The notes below the pieces were generated by a model. That model was not told the origin of the DNA. It searched no databases and saw nothing but the letters and a program-made list of their open reading frames with translations. A stretch of DNA of 64,000 nucleotides from Paenibacillus terricola. GTDB taxonomy: Bacteria > Bacillota > Bacilli > Paenibacillales > Paenibacillaceae. Made by a program: the position numbers and the translations under genes. Where the stretch lies: the NCBI RefSeq assembly GCF_014779765.1, contig NZ_JACXZA010000001.1, positions 310,001 through 374,000 on the forward strand. Reading direction: 5' to 3'. Shown in pieces: positions 33,080 to 41,263 of this stretch; within the stretch, counting starts at the first letter, position 1; each line of letters begins with the position of its first letter.

Positions 33080-34009
33080 TCATTCTATATCTAATGCAAT
33101 ATCGTTAATAATAACTTGCTTTATTGTGTTCAGAGGAAGAGCCTTAGAGAAGGCCGTGGATATATTCACATATTCGCCATCATCACCTGAATGGTATTCA
33201 GAGGCGCCGCTGCTCAATTCGCCGTGTTCGACCGAATCGTTTGATTGTTTCTGCAGCAGCGCTTTCGTGCCGTCATTGAACAGCAGCTCGATTCGATACT
33301 GATCGTCATGTTCGGCATTTCTGGTATCTACACCTTCCAAAGACAACCCTATCTCAGATAAATGAAGCTTGTTGAATTGATATTGGTACGCACTTGAACG
33401 ATCTTCTGCAATGTTCTTATCAATACAGCTTACGGTAGGCGAGAGCGGAACCTCAATTGGCGTCTTCATCCCGTCAGTTGAAAATCGAAGTTTGCCGTCA
33501 TTGCGTGAGTAGGGATTGGATGCGCCCGTGAAATTTATTCGATAAAATCGAGTGTAGGGTTCTCTATATTGATCCAGTTCTCCAACACTAAAGCCGCTGC
33601 CTATATGATCAAGGGCGAATCGATAGCTGTCAAAATGTTCTTTACTTGCCTCTCGTAACGCCTCGATAGATAGAACAACATATCCGACATGTGAATCCGT
33701 CACAAGTTCATGCACAGTCAGCTTATAATCCTTGTTTGAAATAGCCTCGCCAACCGTCAATACATATGATTGTGGGATGCCTGACAGTTTGCTTATGATT
33801 ACCTGTATACCATCCGTCTTCATTGCGTATGCGGCGCCACCTGTTGTAAGGATACAAGCTGCCGCTATCGCGCAAGCGATTCGGGCGAATTTGTTGTTGA
33901 ATTTATATGTCTTACGCTTCTTTTCCTGCTGTATTTTCCTCATAGTCAGGTTTGTAACCCTGCTCAGGTTAATCTTAGGAATGCTTGCGTCACCGTTTGT
34001 ATTCGTCAA
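33080..34009 (-). CDS. DUF4179-like membrane protein, probable anti-sigma factor
   Basis: Single-pass membrane protein of 309 residues. A cytoplasmic N-terminal part of about 40 residues is followed by a membrane helix at about 43-63 (ARIACAIAAACILTTGGAAYA) and a 245-residue extracellular domain rich in beta structure, in the manner of DUF4179 proteins that pair with ECF sigma factors in Bacillales. Zinc-binding HxxxCxxC is absent from the short N-terminal segment, so a ZAS-type anti-sigma is not indicated. The start overlaps the sigma factor gene by 20 bases, a strong sign of a functional pair. Inference: it senses an extracellular or envelope signal and holds the sigma factor. Confidence 0.78.
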   Translation of the reverse strand: MTNTNGDASIPKINLSRVTNLTMRKIQQEKKRKTYKFNNKFARIACAIAAACILTTGGAAYAMKTDGIQVIISKLSGIPQSYVLTVGEAISNKDYKLTVHELVTDSHVGYVVLSIEALREASKEHFDSYRFALDHIGSGFSVGELDQYREPYTRFYRINFTGASNPYSRNDGKLRFSTDGMKTPIEVPLSPTVSCIDKNIAEDRSSAYQYQFNKLHLSEIGLSLEGVDTRNAEHDDQYRIELLFNDGTKALLQKQSNDSVEHGELSSGASEYHSGDDGEYVNISTAFSKALPLNTIKQVIINDIALDIE

Positions 34010-34562
34010 CTTCGCAACCTCCTTTATCGAAATATTGCACGATCGATTTCTTGCCTCTATAAATCTTCGACTTCACCGTGGACAAGGGAAGCTCGTACAT
34101 CGATGCGATATCCTCCAATTTATATTCTCGAAAATAGTAAGCGGTAAGAATATCTTTATCCGGATACTTGAATGCTGCCATCAACGTCTTAATCATGGAG
34201 ATCCGTTCTTTCAGGATGACTACCTCGTCTGTTGCAGGAGCACCGATAACCGAAAGTTCATCGTCCAAAGGCTGCTCATTTCTCACGCGACTCCATTTGT
34301 TACGTGTCATGTTCCGTGCAATTTGTGCCAGATATGGCTTTATTGAATCGGTTTGCTGAAGACTGTGTCTGCTTTTCCAGATGGCATAAAAAACATCGGA
34401 TACAACCTCTTCCACATCTTCAGCATTCATCGACGCCCCGCCAACTCCATACACAATTGCCGCAGTGTACTGACCGTATCTAGCAATGAGCTCTTCTATC
34501 GCGCTCTCATCATTATTCTTAATTTGTTGTATCAACGATCTATCGCTATCGCTCAATTCCAT
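33990..34562 (-). CDS. ECF-type RNA polymerase sigma factor
   Basis: Sigma-70 family protein of 190 residues. Region 2 covers about residues 20-90 (ARYGQYTAAIVYGVGG, EDVEEVVSDVFYAIWKSRHSL, IKPYLAQIARNMTRNKW), region 4 about 125-180 (ILTAYYFREYKLEDIASMYELP, STVKSKIYRGKKSI). Regions 1 and 3 are missing, as in ECF factors. A run of G residues before the ATG provides the ribosome binding site. The downstream DUF4179-like gene overlaps its end. It sits between the second sugar importer and the rhamnogalacturonan genes, but its orientation and own terminator make a direct role in that island uncertain. Confidence 0.9.
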   Translation of the reverse strand: MELSDSDRSLIQQIKNNDESAIEELIARYGQYTAAIVYGVGGASMNAEDVEEVVSDVFYAIWKSRHSLQQTDSIKPYLAQIARNMTRNKWSRVRNEQPLDDELSVIGAPATDEVVILKERISMIKTLMAAFKYPDKDILTAYYFREYKLEDIASMYELPLSTVKSKIYRGKKSIVQYFDKGGCEVDEYKR

Positions 34563-34645
34563 CCCCCCCCCTCATCTACCAATACAAAACTTTCAAGAAA
34601 AAAGTTTCCACGTACCTACTAATTATTTTTATTTTAACATTAACG
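34563..34645. other. AT-rich spacer upstream of sigma factor gene
   Basis: About 80 bases that should hold the leftward sigma factor promoter. It begins with a run of C (the ribosome binding site on the other strand) and is otherwise AT-rich. No clear ECF-type hexamers were found. Confidence 0.4.
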
Positions 34646-35060
34646 CTCGAACAAAAGTTGTGCCCTAAAAGGGGCACGCGACCCCAAGCACGCAGTACCG
34701 TATCCACACCAATAAACTCGAAAGAAAGCTGTGCCCTAAAAGGGCACGCGACCCCAAGCACGCATTACCATATCCGCACCAATAAAGCTCGAACAAAAGC
34801 TGTGCCCTAAAAGGGGCACGCGACCCCAAGCACGCATTACCATATTCGCACCAATACGCTCGAACAAATGCTGTGCCCCAAAAGGGGCACGCGACCCCAA
34901 GCACGTATTACCATATCCGCACCAATACGCTCGAACAAAAGTTGTGCCCCAAAAGGGGCGACCCCCAGCACGCATTACCATATCCGCACCAATACGCTCG
35001 AACAAAAGTTGTGCCCCAAAGGGGCGCACGACTCTAAGCACGCATTAACATATCCGCATC
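34646..35060. repeat. Six-copy 71-bp tandem array with a hairpin in each unit
   Basis: Units begin with CTCGAACAAAA at 34646, 34717, 34788, 34859, 34930 and 34997, giving periods of 71, 71, 71, 71 and 67. Each unit contains a stem-loop of GTGCCCC-AAAA-GGGGCAC type with minor changes, followed by a conserved 'ACGCGACCCCAAGCACGC' and ATTACCATATCCGCACCAAT. The last two units have small deletions near the hairpin. The period is not a multiple of three and frames through it have no ribosome binding site, so it is not coding. Whole units are conserved with no variable spacers, so it is not a CRISPR array. Confidence 0.9.
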
Positions 35061-35438
35061 GCTGTCCTGCCAACATCCCCTTCCGGGGTCCAGGGGTTGG
35101 AAACCCATGGGGTCCTCCCTTGCAGGGAGGATTTAGGTGGGTAGAGAAAATTGGTATAAATGGGTTATAGGGCGAAGCTTTTGAAATTTATATTTTCAGA
35201 AGTAATAAAGGGGTTAAGGGGCGAAGCCCCGGAATCTTTTAGGAAAATAGAGGGTCCAAGGGGGCTAGTCCCCTTGAGTCCTCCATTGAGGGAGGAATTA
35301 GGCGGGTAGATCAAAATAGTGCAAACGGCGCAAAAAGATACAAGTCCAACGTTGTTATCTGGGTCTTGTTCATTGTTGCGTGTCCATATATCCTAGAAGA
35401 ACGCGCTTACATTTTATGAATAATGGCTGGTGAGAGAG
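35061..35438. repeat. Gene-free region with two related GC-rich repeat elements
   Basis: Two imperfect copies of an element with GGTCCTCCnTTGnnGGGAGGA followed by TTAGGnGGGTAGA occur at about 35109-35145 and 35276-35309. Each is preceded by a CC/GG-rich segment able to fold (GGGGCGAAGCCCC and AAGGGGGCTAGTCCCCTT in the right half). No gene is present. The last 100 bases should hold the promoter of the YesS-type regulator, and TAGTGCAAACGGC at 35315-35327 loosely resembles the AAAGTGCAA motif found elsewhere. Confidence 0.6.
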
Positions 35439-37772
35439 ATGGGTAACAGCTTTAAGGCATGGATGCACAACCGTAAGGAGCGCCCAGCGGGCGGCAAGAG
35501 ACGATTTTATCGCAAAAGCTTAATCGTGCTTCTTCTCGTCTCCGGCATACCAGGCCTCATTACAGGCGCACTCGTTTACTGGATGGCTGGAGGACGGCTC
35601 GAGAGCGAGCTGTTGAACATGCATAATGAACAAATTCAACATCGCGCACATAACGTGGACGAACAATTGTCCAATCTGGAGCTTATGCTGTCGCATTGGG
35701 CTTTCGATTCCAAATTCAATTACACGCTTCGCGACACCGATTTCGTCAAAGATTTCATTCGGTCCCGCGACATTACGAATACAATGCTCGTTATGCAGGG
35801 CTCTAACACGATGATTAATAAAGTTGAGCTGTATGTAGATGGCGAGCAACCTGTATTGTTCGATCCCGAGTTCTCCGAGGTAAGTGAAATGTCAGGCTCT
35901 TTTCAAAGCTTGCTGCAGTCGGAACGGCAGACCTACTGGACACAATGGTCGTTCGACGCTGCGCATCCAGACAATAAGGAGCTGACGCTCGTTCACCATG
36001 TACCGGGCGGCACGATGAAGCCGGTGGGCATGCTGCTGCTGCGGCTTGACCGGGAGAAGGTCAGTGAGCTGCTGCGTACGATGATGCCCTACAACGACGG
36101 GGAGACTTTCCTGCTCAATGATACGGGGGAGCTTTACGGATCGATTGGAAGTAAGCCTAAATCCGATTTTGAAAACGCTTTAACAGAAGCGGTAGCCAAA
36201 CGCGGAACAGGTGAAGGTTCGTTCATCCTCGACTGGAGCGGCAAAACGTATACGGTGACGTACGGACACTTCTCCCGCATTCAGGATGAGTGGAGTTATG
36301 TGTCCGCTTCGCCGATTTCGACAATTATTGCGCCCGTCATGTTTATTTCGAAGCTGATTCTCATTGTTAGCGGCAGTGCGCTGCTGCTCGCCGCAGTACT
36401 TGCATGGCTTGCCTCTCTTAGCATCTATTCGCCAATCGATCGGCTTGTACGACTGCTTACAGCAGGTAAGCCAATGCCGGAAGAGCAGGAGGATGAGTTC
36501 GCGTTGATCGAGCGGCAATGGCATCTCCTCAGCAGCGAGAGCCGCGAGCTGCATACAAGATGGGCCGAACAGCTGCCGCAGGTGAAGGAGAGTTTCCTGC
36601 ATCAATTGCTGCAGGGTTATCTCTATGCTTATTCGGAGCAGGAGCTGCAGAAGCGGATGGAGCGGTACAAGTGGGAGGTGCAGGGTCGCACCTATCTCGT
36701 GCTGTATGTGAAGCTGACAGGCATCGCAAATATGGAAGGCAAGTTCCGTTACGGCGACGAAGGTCTTGTTACTTTCGCTGCTGTCAATGTCATCGAGGAA
36801 CTGGCATCCCGTCATTACGAGCAGAGCAGCGTCGTCAACTTCCATGATTTATCGGCAGCGCTCCTGCTAGTCGTAGATAATGACGAGCCGTATGAAGAGA
36901 ACATCCGGGCTTATTGCGCGGAGCTTACCGATTCCGTTAATCGGATGCTCCGAATGCAGGTGACGATCGCCATCAGCCGTCCGACGCATCGGATTGCCGA
37001 CATTCCGCTTGCCTTCGAGAATGCTAAGCAGGCGGCAGGTTATCGCAGCGTGGAGAGCGGCAACGGCATTGTTGACATTGAAGCGCTGGTTGACGGGGGC
37101 ATGGATGGACCGGAATTTACATATCCGTTTACGCTGGAACGCGAATTCGTGCAGGCGCTTCGGACAGGACAGGAGGACGAGGCGAACCGTCTATTGGACG
37201 AATTTATTCGTGCCCTGTCCGTGAAGGGGGCCAAGGAATTTGATGTGCAGCAGGGGATGCTCCATCTTCTGGGCAGCGTCCAACACGCCATAATGGTGTC
37301 AGGTATTTATCCGGTACGGTTGTTCAAAGGCGCTAATCTGTACGAGCAGCTGTCTCAGAAGCATGAGCCGGAGCGGCTCGCGGATTTGTTCCGCGATAAG
37401 GTTATCGTTCCGTTCCTGAAGGAGCTGGGCGAGCGCTCGCACAGCCAGACGAAACGAATGATCGAAGGTGCGATGCTTTATTTGCAGCAGCATTATATGC
37501 GGGACGTATCGCTGGACAGCTGTGCGGATCATATTGGGACGAACCCGTTCTATTTGAGCAAAACATTCAAGCAAGTAACAGGCAAAAACTTCATCGACTA
37601 TTTGACAGAGCTGCGGTTAGAGCGTGCGAAGGAGCTGCTGCGTGAATCGGAACTAAAGATCAACTGCGTAGCGGAGCAGGTCGGCTATCAGCATAGTTAC
37701 TTCAACCGCATCTTCAAGAAGACGGAGGGCATTACGCCAAGCCGTTACCGCGAGATGAGCCGCAGCTCGTAG
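35439..37772 (+). CDS. Membrane-bound AraC-family regulator (YesS-like)
   Basis: Large one-component regulator of 777 residues. A membrane helix near residues 27-47 (SLIVLLLVSGIPGLITGALVYWM) and another near 300-330 enclose an extracellular sensor; a long cytoplasmic region follows with a degenerate GGDEF-like part, then AraC HTH motifs at about 670-775 (VSLDSCADHIGTNPFYLSKTFKQ, INCVAEQVGYQHSYFNRIFKK, ITPSRYREM). This is the layout of B. subtilis YesS, which activates rhamnogalacturonan genes. The ATG at 35439 is favoured over a GTG nine bases earlier because GGTGAG lies just upstream. It precedes the YetA-like operon by 139 bases on the same strand and should control it. Confidence 0.9.
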   Translation: MGNSFKAWMHNRKERPAGGKRRFYRKSLIVLLLVSGIPGLITGALVYWMAGGRLESELLNMHNEQIQHRAHNVDEQLSNLELMLSHWAFDSKFNYTLRDTDFVKDFIRSRDITNTMLVMQGSNTMINKVELYVDGEQPVLFDPEFSEVSEMSGSFQSLLQSERQTYWTQWSFDAAHPDNKELTLVHHVPGGTMKPVGMLLLRLDREKVSELLRTMMPYNDGETFLLNDTGELYGSIGSKPKSDFENALTEAVAKRGTGEGSFILDWSGKTYTVTYGHFSRIQDEWSYVSASPISTIIAPVMFISKLILIVSGSALLLAAVLAWLASLSIYSPIDRLVRLLTAGKPMPEEQEDEFALIERQWHLLSSESRELHTRWAEQLPQVKESFLHQLLQGYLYAYSEQELQKRMERYKWEVQGRTYLVLYVKLTGIANMEGKFRYGDEGLVTFAAVNVIEELASRHYEQSSVVNFHDLSAALLLVVDNDEPYEENIRAYCAELTDSVNRMLRMQVTIAISRPTHRIADIPLAFENAKQAAGYRSVESGNGIVDIEALVDGGMDGPEFTYPFTLEREFVQALRTGQEDEANRLLDEFIRALSVKGAKEFDVQQGMLHLLGSVQHAIMVSGIYPVRLFKGANLYEQLSQKHEPERLADLFRDKVIVPFLKELGERSHSQTKRMIEGAMLYLQQHYMRDVSLDSCADHIGTNPFYLSKTFKQVTGKNFIDYLTELRLERAKELLRESELKINCVAEQVGYQHSYFNRIFKKTEGITPSRYREMSRSS

Positions 37773-37801
37773 AAGATGCAAGATAAAGCAAGTTCGGCAA
37801 C

Positions 37802-37815
37802 AAAGTGCAAGGCCG
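37802..37815 (+). promoter_or_regulatory. AAAGTGCAAGGCCG motif upstream of YetA-like gene
   Basis: This 14-base sequence differs in one base from AAAGTGCAAAGCCG at 29037-29050 in front of the second sugar importer. It lies 97 bases before the YetA-like ATG. A shared activator site, possibly of the YesS-like regulator, is inferred from the match and the related functions. Confidence 0.45.
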
Positions 37816-37911
37816 TTGCAGCCCGTCAGACAAGATTGTCTCATTGCCCGCAAGCAGGCGCCTCTATACGATGAAGGGGATAATTCGCCTAAGCGGGGAG
37901 ATGAAGTCGAG

Positions 37912-40560
37912 ATGACCACAGAAACGACGGGAGTAACGAGCATTGCTGTGAATCGGCTGCATGCAGCGGAACAAGGTCAGCTGAACAAACTTTCGGCTGG
38001 CGTAACGTGGGGAATTCCATGGCGTGAGGGAGAGCTGTCGCGAAGCGATAAACTTGAGCTCATTGGAAGCGTTGGTAAACAGGGACTTGCGATGCAAAGC
38101 TGGCCAACGGCCTATTGGCCGGACGGAAGTGTCAAATGGTCTGCCCATGCGGCAGTTATTAATGGAATAGAGGATAGCGGATTTGAGGTGCACCGCTTAT
38201 CCGGAAGTGCTGAATCCACTGCACCTTCAGCGCCGGTTACCGTATCGGAGACGGAGGAGACGATTGCGCTCGATACCGGTGTAATCGTCTGTACGTTGAA
38301 TAAGCAGGGCGACCGGCTTATTCGATCGATTGTTAGGGAAGGACTTCCGGTGTGCGAAGGCGCTGAGCTGGTCTGCCTGAAGGAGACGATTAGCGGCGTA
38401 TCTGGCGTGCGAACGGTGCGTGAGGAGCCATTCCGTGGTGTTATCCGGACAGCTGTTGTCGAACAAACGGGGCCTGTCCGAGCGGTTGTCCGCTTTGATG
38501 GGCGTCATCGGTCGACGGGACGGTCGGCGATGTGGATTCCTTTTACGCTGCGGCTGTATGTGTATGCAGGTCTTGATCAAATTCGGCTCGTGCACACGTT
38601 CTTCTACGACGGCAACCCGAACGAGGATTTCATTAAGGGGCTTGGCGTGACGTTCCGCATCCCGATGCGTGGACCGCTGTATAACCGCCATGTGCGGTTT
38701 GCTGGTGATACGGCGATGTTCGCCGAGTCTCCGAAGACGCTGCATACGCGCAGGACGAAAGGCAAATACCGTGAGCTGTTCGAACGGCAATCGGCTGGTG
38801 AAATGGTTACGTTTGATCCGGCAGAGGACGGTTATTTTCTAGGGCTGCTCGATGATTCGGCTGTATGGGACGACTTCAAGCTCGTGCAAGATTCGGCCGA
38901 TCATTACCGGATCGCGAAGCGGACGCAGGAGGGGTGCAGCTGGCTGCGCTCGGCAGAAGGACGAAGAGCAGGCGGCTTAGGTTATGTTGGCGGGGAAGGC
39001 GGCGGCTTGGCGGCAGGTCTTCGTGATTTCTGGCGCAAGCATCCGTCCGGCATGGAAGCTGCGGGACTATCAAGTGACGAGGCATCGCTGACGGTATGGT
39101 TCTGGTCGCCGGACGTGCAAGCGATGGATTTGCGCCACTACGATACGCGGACGCATGTGGAATCGTCTTATGAGGGTGCAGAGGAGCTGCGGGCAACCCC
39201 ATACGGCATCGCCAATACGAATGAAATCAACGTGTGGTGCCTGAGCGGCACGCCGGATAACGGACGGCTGGAAGGGATGCTGTCGTTATCCCAGTCGCCG
39301 GAGCTGCTCGTCTGCGAGCCTGCTTATTATCGGCGTGCCGGCGCCTTCGGCATCTGGAGTTTGCCGGATCGTAGCACAGCGGCTAAGGCAGAGCTGGAGG
39401 ATCGGCTTGACGGCATTATTGCCTTCTATCAAGCAGAGGTCGAGCAGCGGCGCTGGTACGGACTATGGGATTACGGCGATTTCATGCACAGCTACGATCC
39501 GGTGCGGCATGTATGGAATTATGATCTAGGCGGCTGCGCTTGGCAGAATACGGAGCTTGCGCCAAACATGTGGCTCTGGTACATGTTCCTTCGATCGGGA
39601 CGGCATGACATCTTCCGGCTTGCGGAAGCCATGACGCGTCATACGAGCGAAGTCGACGTCTACCATTTTGGCGAATATGCGGGGTTAGGCTCTCGTCATA
39701 ACGTGGTTCACTGGGGATGCGGCTGCAAGGAAGCGCGCATTGCGATGGCGGGTCTTCACCGTTATTACTACTACCTTACGGCGGATGAGCGGATCGGCGA
39801 GCTGATGGATGATGTGAAGGATGCGGACTATGCGACGGTGACGCTTGATCCGATGCGGGCATACTTCCCGCCAGATGAGCATCCGACCCATATTCGAGTG
39901 GGTCCCGACTGGGCGGCGTTCAGCTCGAACTGGATGACGCGGTGGGAACGGTACGAGGATGAGGTATATCGGAACAAAATCATAACCGGCATCGAATGCA
40001 TCAAAGCGGCGAAATACGGGTTAATCTCAGGCCCGACATATGGCTATGATCCGGCGACGAGCAAGCTGACGCCGATGGGCGATGACAACTGGGGCCGTCA
40101 CCTTGCCATCTGCATGGGCGGGCCGCAAGTATGGCTGGAGATGGCTGATATGCTGAAGGATCCGGAATGGGAAGATAGGATGGCGGAATTCGGCGTTTAT
40201 TACAATTTGCCGCAGGAGCGGAAGGATCTTATCACGAATGGTGAAATAAGTGCGTCGCGGTTCGAGCATCCGGTGTTGAGTGTCGCGCTCGTTGCTTATG
40301 GCGCAGCTCGACTGAACAATGCAGAGACGGCGCAGACGGCGTGGTCGATCCTGCTGGGCAACCCATTCGCCCGCGTTCGGCTGCTGGAGGATGGTGCGGA
40401 TGTGGCACAGGTTGGTCCGCTTCGCGAGATCGATTGGATCAATACGAATGAAGCGGCGCAATGGTCGCTTAACACCATCATCAGCTTGGAGCTGATTGAT
40501 GATGCCCTTCCGGCATCGCTCGATTCGACGCTTGTGCATACGGCGGGGACGAAGGGTTGA
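37912..40560 (+). CDS. yetA: PL26-type exo-rhamnogalacturonan lyase, PcRGLX/YetA-like
   Basis: Cytoplasmic protein of 882 residues without a signal peptide; B. subtilis YetA is of similar size. The N-terminal RIFT-barrel-like part holds 'LSAGVTWGIPWREGELSRSDKLEL' and SWPTAYWPDGSVKWSAHAAV; the middle has 'LRLYVYAGLDQIRLVHTFFYDGNPNEDFIKGLGV' and the C-terminal (alpha/alpha)6-like part has 'WLWYMFLRSGRHDIFRLAEAMTRHTSEVDVYHFG', GSRHNVVHWGCGCKEARI. These match the PcRGLX/YetA family, whose fungal member releases unsaturated galacturonosyl-rhamnose from rhamnogalacturonan-I ends. The ATG at 37912 is preceded by GGGGAG. The stop is two bases before the YesU gene. Expected role: trims imported rhamnogalacturonan oligosaccharides, feeding the GH105 enzyme. 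Confidence 0.88.
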   Translation: MTTETTGVTSIAVNRLHAAEQGQLNKLSAGVTWGIPWREGELSRSDKLELIGSVGKQGLAMQSWPTAYWPDGSVKWSAHAAVINGIEDSGFEVHRLSGSAESTAPSAPVTVSETEETIALDTGVIVCTLNKQGDRLIRSIVREGLPVCEGAELVCLKETISGVSGVRTVREEPFRGVIRTAVVEQTGPVRAVVRFDGRHRSTGRSAMWIPFTLRLYVYAGLDQIRLVHTFFYDGNPNEDFIKGLGVTFRIPMRGPLYNRHVRFAGDTAMFAESPKTLHTRRTKGKYRELFERQSAGEMVTFDPAEDGYFLGLLDDSAVWDDFKLVQDSADHYRIAKRTQEGCSWLRSAEGRRAGGLGYVGGEGGGLAAGLRDFWRKHPSGMEAAGLSSDEASLTVWFWSPDVQAMDLRHYDTRTHVESSYEGAEELRATPYGIANTNEINVWCLSGTPDNGRLEGMLSLSQSPELLVCEPAYYRRAGAFGIWSLPDRSTAAKAELEDRLDGIIAFYQAEVEQRRWYGLWDYGDFMHSYDPVRHVWNYDLGGCAWQNTELAPNMWLWYMFLRSGRHDIFRLAEAMTRHTSEVDVYHFGEYAGLGSRHNVVHWGCGCKEARIAMAGLHRYYYYLTADERIGELMDDVKDADYATVTLDPMRAYFPPDEHPTHIRVGPDWAAFSSNWMTRWERYEDEVYRNKIITGIECIKAAKYGLISGPTYGYDPATSKLTPMGDDNWGRHLAICMGGPQVWLEMADMLKDPEWEDRMAEFGVYYNLPQERKDLITNGEISASRFEHPVLSVALVAYGAARLNNAETAQTAWSILLGNPFARVRLLEDGADVAQVGPLREIDWINTNEAAQWSLNTIISLELIDDALPASLDSTLVHTAGTKG

Positions 40561-40562
40561 CG

Positions 40563-41246
40563 ATGCAGACGGGCGGGATTCCAGAAGGCTGGCGGCTGCT
40601 GTACCGCAATCCGCTGGCGAACGTCGATGATAGCAGCGGCTTCATTATGGAGGGCGAAGGAGTCGCAAGCTTCCCGTTGGGTCGCATGCGATTGGAAAGC
40701 CGCAGAAACCCGGAGGAAGGGCAGCGGGCGAACTTCGTGCTCTGGTGCCCGGAGCAGTTCCCGTCAGATGTTGCCTTGTCATGGCGGTTCCGGCCGATAC
40801 GAGAGCCTGGCTTGGCTATTATGTTCTTCGCGGCGCGCGGAGCGGGAGGGCTGGATCTGTTCGATCCGGCGCTTCCCGTTCGAACGGGGCCCTATGAGCA
40901 GTATCATCACGGCGAGATGGATGCTTATCATCTGTCGTATTTTCGCCGGCGTTGGCCGGAGGAGCGGCAGCTGCATACGTGCAATTTGCGCAAAAGCTTC
41001 GGCTTTCATCTCGTCGCGCAAGGCGCCGATCCGATACCGGGTGTCAGCGATGTGGCCGATTGTTATGAGCTGCTGCTCGTGCGGAGGGGGGCGACGATTA
41101 CGTTCTCCGTAAACGGATTGCCGCTGCTTGCTTGGGAGGATGACGGCACAATTGGCGGACCGGCCCTTGGCGGCGGACGAATCGGATTTCGCCAGATGGC
41201 ACCATTGATCGCCGAATATTCGAACTTAGAGGTGTATGGACCCTAA
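40563..41246 (+). CDS. yesU: DUF1961 family protein, YesU-like
   Basis: Cytoplasmic protein of 227 residues of the DUF1961/YesU family, a concanavalin-A-like jelly-roll fold. Recognisable parts are 'LLYRNPLANVDDSSGFIMEGEG', 'GLAIMFFAARGAGGLDLFDPALPVR', 'EMDAYHLSYFRRRWPEERQLHTCNLRKS', and 'ITFSVNGLPLLAWEDDGTIGG' with GGGRIGFRQM at the end. YesU in B. subtilis sits in the rhamnogalacturonan cluster and its exact reaction is unsettled; the fold suggests sugar binding or lyase activity. AAGGG lies six bases before the ATG, inside the end of the YetA-like gene, indicating coupling. Confidence 0.88.
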   Translation: MQTGGIPEGWRLLYRNPLANVDDSSGFIMEGEGVASFPLGRMRLESRRNPEEGQRANFVLWCPEQFPSDVALSWRFRPIREPGLAIMFFAARGAGGLDLFDPALPVRTGPYEQYHHGEMDAYHLSYFRRRWPEERQLHTCNLRKSFGFHLVAQGADPIPGVSDVADCYELLLVRRGATITFSVNGLPLLAWEDDGTIGGPALGGGRIGFRQMAPLIAEYSNLEVYGP

Positions 41247-41263
41247 TCGTTGGGAGGCAGAGG

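Noticed and set aside
34665-35041. Minus-strand frames through the 71-bp array
   Set aside because: Period is not a multiple of three, so the frames shift among units; no ribosome binding site. The repeat itself explains them.
34646-35060. CRISPR array
   Set aside because: Whole units including the linkers are conserved, there are no unique spacers, and no cas genes are present. The same holds for the 51-bp array.
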